In this document: positions 33,007 through 38,677 of the stretch, one piece after another
Numbering within the stretch: position 1 is the stretch's first letter
How the letters are laid out: each line of letters opens with the position of its first letter
Source of the DNA: an uncultured Leptotrichia sp.
GTDB lineage: Bacteria; Fusobacteriota; Fusobacteriia; Fusobacteriales; Leptotrichiaceae
Length of the DNA stretch: 38,677 nucleotides
Assembly (NCBI GenBank): GCA_937925095.1
Contig: CALEXX010000036.1
Coordinates: 1-38,677 of the forward strand
Direction of reading: 5' to 3'
Program-made: the position numbers and the translations under genes
Notes under the pieces: model-generated
The model's database searches: none
Seen by the model: the letters and a program-made list of their open reading frames with translations, nothing else
What the model was told of the DNA's origin: nothing

Positions 33007-34773
33007 ATGGATGAAAAAATAGAATTGAAATTGAAGGATTATTTGTTTAATGCTGGATTATTAGGATTTATAAATATTCTTGGAGAAGAAGCAAAGAACA
33101 ATGGCGAGTTGGAAATTGATGATAAAAATCGTTTAATAAGATTTTCTCCAAAAGTTCTAGAAAATTTTGAGTATAAGTACTTTGATTTTTTTATAAAAAG
33201 ATACGGAAAAACACTGACTTATGGTAAAATTCTGGAATTTGAAAAATATATTGATGAATTTGAGGAAAATGGAGAAAAAATTAAAAGTATTAATGAATTA
33301 AAAATGATAAATGATAAAATTACATTCTTTAAAGCTAAAATTAAATCTGAAAGTTATAAAAAAGCATATGATTTCATAGAAAAAAATGGAACTAATAAAA
33401 TTTTAGGACTGGAAAAGGAATTAAAAAAAATAAAAGAACCTAAAGAAAATATTGCTGAAATTTCAAATGATGATATAAAAAATAATCTTAAGATTATGAA
33501 GGAGATTATTGATTTTTTTAAAAGGAAAATAACTGATAAGGAAGGAAATGTAAAAAATTATCTTGCTGCCAAAAATATAGCTTATGTAATAATAAACAAT
33601 GCCTGGAGCAGTGTATCGTTTTTAAATAGGGCAAATGCGGCTAAAGATATTTATGAAGAATATAAATCATATTTTGTAGAACCTGCATTAGAATATATTA
33701 ATGCTAACAAGTCTAAATTTAAATATAAATGTACAATCTCAAATATGCCAATGAAGGATTATAAAAATACATTAGGATTTTTAAATGACACAGGTTTTGA
33801 TGTGAGCAGAAAACCATCACATGTCTGGAATTTTGTAAATGATATTGCAGTAACTCCTTTGGTTACATTGATTTATTCCTGTGTCCCGGCAGGATTTGTA
33901 TACGGAGCTGACAAGGGGATGTTTGTAAATGCAAATCATAATATAGATCAACTATGTAAAATAAACAATGGAATTACATATAATATTTTAGAAGATGAGT
34001 CAGAAGAAAAAAATATAAATCTGTATAAAAATTTATTGAAGGAAATCAAGAAAGAAAAGGACAATACAAAATATGAATTATCAGATATTCAGATTGTGAA
34101 ATTTGAAGAAGGACATTATAAGTTTACTTTATTATCACGAAATATTTTAAAACTTTTATCTGAAAATAAAGAAAAATTAGATGATTTATTAGATAAATGG
34201 TATTTAATTGACAGAAGGTATTTTTATCTTTATGATACAGCAATAACAGAATTGTTAAATAATCAAAATTTATTTTCGCTAATAAACAAATTATGTTATT
34301 ATAAGATTTCAAAAACAAAATTGTATTGTAAATTAAAAAATATAGAAGATTTACTAAAAATAAATTTGGATTATATCAGGAGGTTGAAGAAAATGGACAA
34401 GCAAGAAATAGTTGAAAAAAAAGAAAATAAGAAAACGTCAGAAGAATTAACAGAAAAAGATATTTTCTATATAAGAAGAGATGCAATGATTTTCAGGGAA
34501 GAGTACATAAAAAAAAGTGGAAATGATAAAAAAATAGGAAGTCTGTTATACAGACTTCAGAATGCTTTGAGAATTAATAATGTTGATATGTTTATGGATG
34601 CATTGATTTCAGCTCATGCTTATGCAGGAAGGAATATCAGCTCATTTTTTGCTAAAGCACTTTTAAATGATGAAAATTTTCAGACATTAGGGCACGGATT
34701 TTTATTAGGTTTATTAGGTGAAGATAAAAGTAAGAATGAAAATAAAACAGATAAAAAAGAAGGGAATGAATAA
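33007..34773 (+). CDS. cas8b1: Type I-B CRISPR protein Cas8b1 (Cst1 family)
   Basis: Large subunit of the Cascade effector complex, which recognises the PAM and helps recruit Cas3. The 588-aa protein matches the Cst1 type by its position before a Cst2-type cas7 and by the central block NTLGFLNDTGFDV followed by NDIAVTPLVTLIYSCVPAGF. The CxxC pairs found in some Cst1 proteins are not evident here (one Cys in KYKCTIS), so the zinc site appears lost. The C-terminal 150 residues are helical, as expected for a fused small-subunit region. AAGGAGG precedes the ATG; cas7 begins 2 nt after its stop. Confidence 0.85.
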   Translation: MDEKIELKLKDYLFNAGLLGFINILGEEAKNNGELEIDDKNRLIRFSPKVLENFEYKYFDFFIKRYGKTLTYGKILEFEKYIDEFEENGEKIKSINELKMINDKITFFKAKIKSESYKKAYDFIEKNGTNKILGLEKELKKIKEPKENIAEISNDDIKNNLKIMKEIIDFFKRKITDKEGNVKNYLAAKNIAYVIINNAWSSVSFLNRANAAKDIYEEYKSYFVEPALEYINANKSKFKYKCTISNMPMKDYKNTLGFLNDTGFDVSRKPSHVWNFVNDIAVTPLVTLIYSCVPAGFVYGADKGMFVNANHNIDQLCKINNGITYNILEDESEEKNINLYKNLLKEIKKEKDNTKYELSDIQIVKFEEGHYKFTLLSRNILKLLSENKEKLDDLLDKWYLIDRRYFYLYDTAITELLNNQNLFSLINKLCYYKISKTKLYCKLKNIEDLLKINLDYIRRLKKMDKQEIVEKKENKKTSEELTEKDIFYIRRDAMIFREEYIKKSGNDKKIGSLLYRLQNALRINNVDMFMDALISAHAYAGRNISSFFAKALLNDENFQTLGHGFLLGLLGEDKSKNENKTDKKEGNE

Positions 34774-34775
34774 TT

Positions 34776-35672
34776 ATGAAGAAAAAAGGTTTAACTTTTA
34801 CAGCAATATTTTTGGCACAAAGTGCTAACTATGGAGAAGGAATAGGAAATGTTGCAGCATTAAAGAAATTATCAAGAAATAAAGGAGAACAATATACATA
34901 TATTTCCAGACAGGCAATAAGATATAATATTATAGAACAGCTAGGAGAAGGAAAGTCACCAGTAAAAGCGGAAGGAAGTGGAGATAAGAAAGTAGTTCAA
35001 TTTTCAGCAGATACGACAATTAAGGATTATCCTGAACTTGATTTTTTTGGATATATGAAAACAATAAAAGGTGAAAATTCTAAGAACCGTTCTGCAATAG
35101 TAAGACTGTCAAATGCTATTTCATTGGAAACATTTAAAGGGGATTTGGAATTTTTAACAAATAAAGGCTTAGCTGATAGAATTGGAGAATTTCCAAATAT
35201 TGCACAGGCTGAAATACATAAATCTTACTATAAATATACAGTTACTATAGATTTAGATAGAATTGGAATAGATGAATTAGATAAAATTGAAGTTTCAAAT
35301 GAAGAGAAATCAAGAAGAGTGAGAAAACTTCTAGATACAATTTCATTACTCTATAGGGATATTAAAGGAAGAAGGGAAGATTTAAAACCGTTATTTATAA
35401 TAGGTGGAGTGTACGACATAAAAAATCCATTTTTTGAAAATATAGTGGATGTCAAGAATAACAAGATTCTAGTTGATAAATTATGTAGCGGAATTTATGA
35501 TTATATAGAGAAAGATACAATCTCTGGAATTGTAAAAGAACAGTTTGAAAATGATACAGAGGTTGAAGAAAAATTGAAAGAAAAAAATATAAATGTGTTA
35601 AATGTTCCTGAATTTTTCAAACAGTTAGAAGAAAAGGTTGATAATTATTATACAGAGAAAGTTGATGGATAA
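34776..35672 (+). CDS. cas7: Type I-B CRISPR protein Cas7 (Cst2/DevR family)
   Basis: Backbone subunit of Cascade that coats the crRNA spacer. The 298-aa protein opens with the Cst2/DevR signature: LTFTAIFLAQSANYGEG, then an NKGEQYTYISRQAIRYN block. The RRM-like core continues with the YPELDFFGYM segment and KNRSAIVRLSNAIS. It is packed with its neighbours (2 nt after cas8, 2 nt before cas5), so it is translated from one operon mRNA. Confidence 0.92.
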   Translation: MKKKGLTFTAIFLAQSANYGEGIGNVAALKKLSRNKGEQYTYISRQAIRYNIIEQLGEGKSPVKAEGSGDKKVVQFSADTTIKDYPELDFFGYMKTIKGENSKNRSAIVRLSNAISLETFKGDLEFLTNKGLADRIGEFPNIAQAEIHKSYYKYTVTIDLDRIGIDELDKIEVSNEEKSRRVRKLLDTISLLYRDIKGRREDLKPLFIIGGVYDIKNPFFENIVDVKNNKILVDKLCSGIYDYIEKDTISGIVKEQFENDTEVEEKLKEKNINVLNVPEFFKQLEEKVDNYYTEKVDG

Positions 35673-35674
35673 CT

Positions 35675-36439
35675 ATGAAGGCAATTAAATTGAAATTGTA
35701 TCAAAATATGGTGAATTATAAAGTTCCAACAAGTTTTCAGCTAAAAGAAAGCTATCCTTTGCCACCATATTCGACAGTAATTGGAATGGTTCATTCCCTC
35801 TGTGACTTTAAGGAGTATAAACCAATGAAAATAAGTATCAGCGGAAATTATTTTTCTAAGGTTAATGACTTATATACAAGATATGAATTTAAAAATGGAA
35901 ATCCTTTTGAAATGGGAAGGCACCAATTAAATGTAAATGGTTATGGTATTAATAGAGGAGTTGCAACAGCTGAACTACTGGTTGATGTAAACTTGACAAT
36001 TCATATTATCCCAGAAGATCAGTCAGAAGAATTTTTAAATACTATTTTTGAAGCATTCAAATATCCAAGAGAATACCCAAGCTTAGGAAGAAGAGAGGAT
36101 ATTGTATTAATTAAGGATGTTAAAATTGTAGATGTGGAAAAGAAAAAACTTGAAAAAGATTTAAGTAATGGAGAAGATGACTTTGCATATATCCCTGTTA
36201 ATTTTATTCAAGAGAAATTAGTAAATTATGGAGACAAAAAAAACGGAATGAACATATATGGAACTAGATATGAACTGACTAAAAATTATATTCTTAATAA
36301 TATTGGGACAAAATCCAAGCCAAAGATGATAAGGTCATGGGAAAAAGAAGAGGTTATTTATTCTTCGAATATAAAAGGCTTCAAAAGAAGAGAAGTCCCT
36401 GTAGATACAGATAATGAAATTGTTTTTTGCGAATTATAA
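35675..36439 (+). CDS. cas5: Type I-B CRISPR protein Cas5 (Cas5t-like)
   Basis: Cascade subunit that caps the 5' handle of the crRNA. The 254-aa protein has the Cas5 N-terminal pattern: FQLKESYPLPPYSTVIGMVH, whose 'PPYST..G' turn is characteristic, then a glycine-rich region and YPSLGRREDIV near residue 140. It follows cas7 by 2 nt and precedes cas3 by 33 nt. Confidence 0.9.
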   Translation: MKAIKLKLYQNMVNYKVPTSFQLKESYPLPPYSTVIGMVHSLCDFKEYKPMKISISGNYFSKVNDLYTRYEFKNGNPFEMGRHQLNVNGYGINRGVATAELLVDVNLTIHIIPEDQSEEFLNTIFEAFKYPREYPSLGRREDIVLIKDVKIVDVEKKKLEKDLSNGEDDFAYIPVNFIQEKLVNYGDKKNGMNIYGTRYELTKNYILNNIGTKSKPKMIRSWEKEEVIYSSNIKGFKRREVPVDTDNEIVFCEL

Positions 36440-36472
36440 GTTAAATATTTTTATTATATATAGGAGTCCAAT

Positions 36473-37939
36473 ATGAAGAATTATTTTTTAGCTAAATCTA
36501 GTGGAGAAACAATATTAAGACATACAAAGAATTTGTTTAATAATTTTATAGAACTTTTTATAATTTACCCAGAATTAAATGTTGAGAAAAAATTATTATT
36601 GCTTGCATGTATATATCATGATTTAGGAAAAATAAATCAAAAATTTCAGAGTAAACTATCTGGTGAAAAGCAAAGTGGAGAAATTCCTCATGGGATACTC
36701 AGTACTTCATTTATAAATGATGATATTTTAATTGAATATCATCATTTTAGTGAAGATGAAATAAAAATTTTAGCTCATTCTGTAGCTTTACATCATGAAA
36801 GAAATTTAATGGAAATAAATGACAGTGATTTATCTGATGAGATATATTCAATGAATAGTGAAGTTAAAAATTTTTCAGAGGAATTAAAAATTCTGGAAAG
36901 TATTTATTTTGAATATTTTAAAAATATTGAGAATTATAAAGATAGAAAAGTAATTTTTAATTGGGCAGACGAAAAAGTTGAATTAGCAGAATTAAGCTCT
37001 TTATTTTATGAAATAGGAAGTAGAGTCTATTCTGATGTGGAAGGTTCTGAAACCTTTCAAAAATATGTGATGTTAAAAGGATTATTGAATAAAATAGACT
37101 ACGCTGCAAGTTCATATATTCCAGTTGAGGAAAAAAATGATTTTCTTGAAGAAAAAATGGATGCTTTTCTAAAAAATGTATTGAAAAAGGATAATCCTGA
37201 GAATGATTGGAATGCATTGCAGAAATTTATGAGTAATAATCGAAATAAAAATGTTGTAGTTGTGGCACAGACAGGATATGGAAAGACTGAAGCGGGCCTA
37301 CTTTGGATAGGTAATAATAAAGGATTTTTTACATTACCATTGAGAGTGGCAATCAATTCAATTTTTAGCAGAGTGAAAAATCAGATTATAATTGAAAAAA
37401 CAGAAAATAGAATAGGTCTGCTACATTCAGATTTTAGGGAAATGTATGTGGAAGATATAAAAAATAAGAAAGAAAATAACTTGGAAAAACTGGATAATGA
37501 TGGATTATTTATGTATATGGATAAAACAAAACAGTTATCCTTACCATTGACAGTCTGCACAATAGACCAGCTTTTTGATTTTGTTTTTAGAGCACCGGGA
37601 TTTGAATTAAAAGTTGCCACATTATCTTATTCTAAAGTGGTTATTGATGAAATCCAGATGTATTCAACGGATTTATTAGCTTATTTGATATACGGACTGA
37701 AATATATTACAGATTTTGGTGGGAAATTTGCCATAATGACAGCTACTTTACCAGGAATTATTCTTGATTTATTAAAAGAAGAAGAAATAGAATTTGTAAC
37801 TACAGAACCTTTTATAAATGATAAGAAAAGACATAATTTGAAAGTATTAAAAGAAGTTATTAATGCTAAATTTATAAAAGAAAATTATAAAGAAAATAAA
37901 AAAGTCTTAAGGAGGTATGGTTATGCACAATATGAATAA
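36473..37939 (+). pseudogene. cas3: cas3, truncated: HD nuclease plus first helicase half only
   Basis: Cas3 unwinds and degrades Cascade-bound DNA. The N-terminal HD nuclease is present, with HDLGK (49-53), IPHG and AHSVALHHE. The first RecA domain has the Walker A motif AQTGYGKTEAG (near 264-274), the DEIQ box (near 392) and the TAT motif (near 422). At about residue 478 the sequence reaches ENKKVL, where helicase motif IV should begin, then turns into RRYGYAQYE and stops at 37937-37939. That last piece is merely the ribosome site and start region of the next gene read in another frame. Related Cas3 proteins are about 740-800 aa, so the second helicase domain and C-terminal domain, roughly 270 or more residues, are missing. 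AGGAG precedes the start. DNA degradation by this copy should fail or be limited to HD activity. Confidence 0.88.
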
Positions 37940-38345
37940 AGTGAAGATGCTTAGTTTTAAGCAAAATGGAGATGAAAGAGGACATCTGGTAGTTATTGAG
38001 GGTAATAAAGATGTTCCCTTTGATATAAAAAGAATATTTTATATATACGGCTCCGATCCTACAGTTATAAGGGGTCAGCATGCCAATAGAGAAACAGAGT
38101 TTGTTTTAGTAAATGTTGCCGGAAAAAGCAAGGTAAAAGTATATGATGGAAAGGGCAATGAGGCTATATTTATACTTAACAGGCCTCATACAGGCATATA
38201 TCTTCCGACTATGGTTTGGAAGGATATGTATGATTTTTCAGAAGATTCAGTACTTCTGGTACTTGCAAGTGAGGCATATAATCCGGATGAGTATATAAGA
38301 AGTTATGATAAGTTTGTGGAAGAAATAAGTAAGGAAGAAGATTAA
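37923..38345 (+). CDS. Sugar 3,4-ketoisomerase-like (FdtA/WxcM family) cupin
   Basis: Family members isomerise dTDP-4-keto-6-deoxyglucose to the 3-keto sugar used in surface polysaccharides. The 140-aa protein is a single cupin, with GDERGHLVVIEG near the start, IRGQHANRETEFVLV carrying the conserved His, and LPTMVWKDMYDF near the end. AAGGAGG (37909-37915) lies 7 nt before ATG 37923, so that start is preferred over 37917 or 37932. Its start overlaps the broken end of cas3 by 17 nt, which is unnatural and marks a join. It looks like part of an O-antigen or capsule gene cluster continuing beyond the window. Ketoisomerase versus WxcM acetyltransferase-linked function is not settled. Confidence 0.85.
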   Translation: MHNMNKVKMLSFKQNGDERGHLVVIEGNKDVPFDIKRIFYIYGSDPTVIRGQHANRETEFVLVNVAGKSKVKVYDGKGNEAIFILNRPHTGIYLPTMVWKDMYDFSEDSVLLVLASEAYNPDEYIRSYDKFVEEISKEED

Positions 38346-38411
38346 AATAATATAGATAGAGTGTTATAAATAGCTGTATATTAATAATGTTAAGAAAAAA
38401 GAGGATTTATT

Positions 38412-38677
38412 GTGCAGGAAAAAACATCAAAACCAAATAAATTATATTCTTTTATTCCAAGAATAATTCCGGCTTCAAAAAGGGATATAAGAGCACTTTT
38501 TAATGAATTAAGTGAAAACAGGCAGATGCTTGAAGGGCAAATAGAGAGACTTGATAAAAATTTAGAAGAAAATTATAAACTAAGACTTGAAGATAGGGCG
38601 GTTTATGATGAGATTAGTGAAAGATGTAATGTGATATATGATGAGATCACTACACTAAAGGAAAATAGTGAAAAAAT
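38412..38677 (+). CDS. N-terminal part of a coiled-coil protein, cut by the window end
   Basis: An open frame from GTG 38412, with GAGGAT 10 nt upstream, runs to the window edge (88 codons). It begins MQEKTSKPNKLYSFIPRIIP, and then a charged, heptad-like stretch rich in Glu, Leu, Asn and Arg predicts a coiled coil. N-termini of this sort occur on glycosyltransferases and methyltransferases in polysaccharide clusters, which would suit the preceding ketoisomerase gene. The function cannot be determined from this part. Confidence 0.55.
   Translation, partial: MQEKTSKPNKLYSFIPRIIPASKRDIRALFNELSENRQMLEGQIERLDKNLEENYKLRLEDRAVYDEISERCNVIYDEITTLKENSEK

Overview
This 38.7 kb window is strongly AT-rich, has Shine-Dalgarno sites close to AAGGAGG, and encodes pyruvate formate-lyase fermentation, an OPT transporter, a GPH sugar symporter and a type I-B (Cst1/Cst2) CRISPR-Cas module. 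Together these suggest a fermentative member of the Fusobacteriota, most likely Leptotrichia or a close relative. The taxon is inferred from composition and gene style only.

Layout. (1) 1-21 is the 3' end of a tRNA, followed by a terminator hairpin. (2) 165-15456 is the shikimate/tyrosine cluster: DAHP synthase (aroF), prephenate dehydrogenase (tyrA), aroB, then aroA, a peptidase-S51-like gene and aroC. It is split by an accessory islet (about 3.5-12.25 kb) holding two membrane-protein genes, a decayed DUF1016 nuclease gene, an unrecognised 256-aa gene, a small protein that looks like a beta-grasp (MoaD/ThiS-like) fold, a 1669-aa DUF4132 protein, and a leftover fragment of a second copy of the 256-aa gene. 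(3) 15482-17664 holds a TreB-like PTS IIBC permease and a secreted protein. (4) 17816-21116 (minus strand) is an OPT transporter, type III pantothenate kinase (coaX) and an anchored lipase-like hydrolase. (5) 21373-24537 is pflB and pflA, transcribed divergently from the OPT gene. (6) 24697-25949 (minus) is a DUF4241 protein, a small overlapping ORF and a thioredoxin-like protein. (7) 26055-29892 is tmcAL (tRNA-Met cytidine acetate ligase), an alpha/beta hydrolase and a GPH symporter. (8) 30058-31806 is a two-subunit transketolase. (9) 32251-37939 is cas6-cas8b1-cas7-cas5-cas3, with cas3 cut off in the middle of its helicase. (10) 37923-38677 is a sugar 3,4-ketoisomerase-like gene and the start of a coiled-coil protein, probably the edge of a surface-polysaccharide locus.

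How the genes connect. aroF, aroB, aroA and aroC supply four of the seven steps to chorismate, and tyrA leads on to tyrosine; aroE, aroD/Q, aroK and pheA are not here. Transketolase supplies erythrose 4-phosphate, which aroF uses. PflB/PflA handle pyruvate from sugars imported by the PTS and possibly the GPH carrier.

Most worth a second look: the cas3 break that joins a CRISPR operon directly to a sugar-nucleotide gene with no cas4/cas1/cas2 or array in view; the beta-grasp/DUF4132 pair, bracketed by two copies of the same C-terminal tail; and tandem short repeats in front of the cas promoter. I did not find a wholly new, clearly delimited system. The beta-grasp/DUF4132 pair is the best candidate for undescribed biology.
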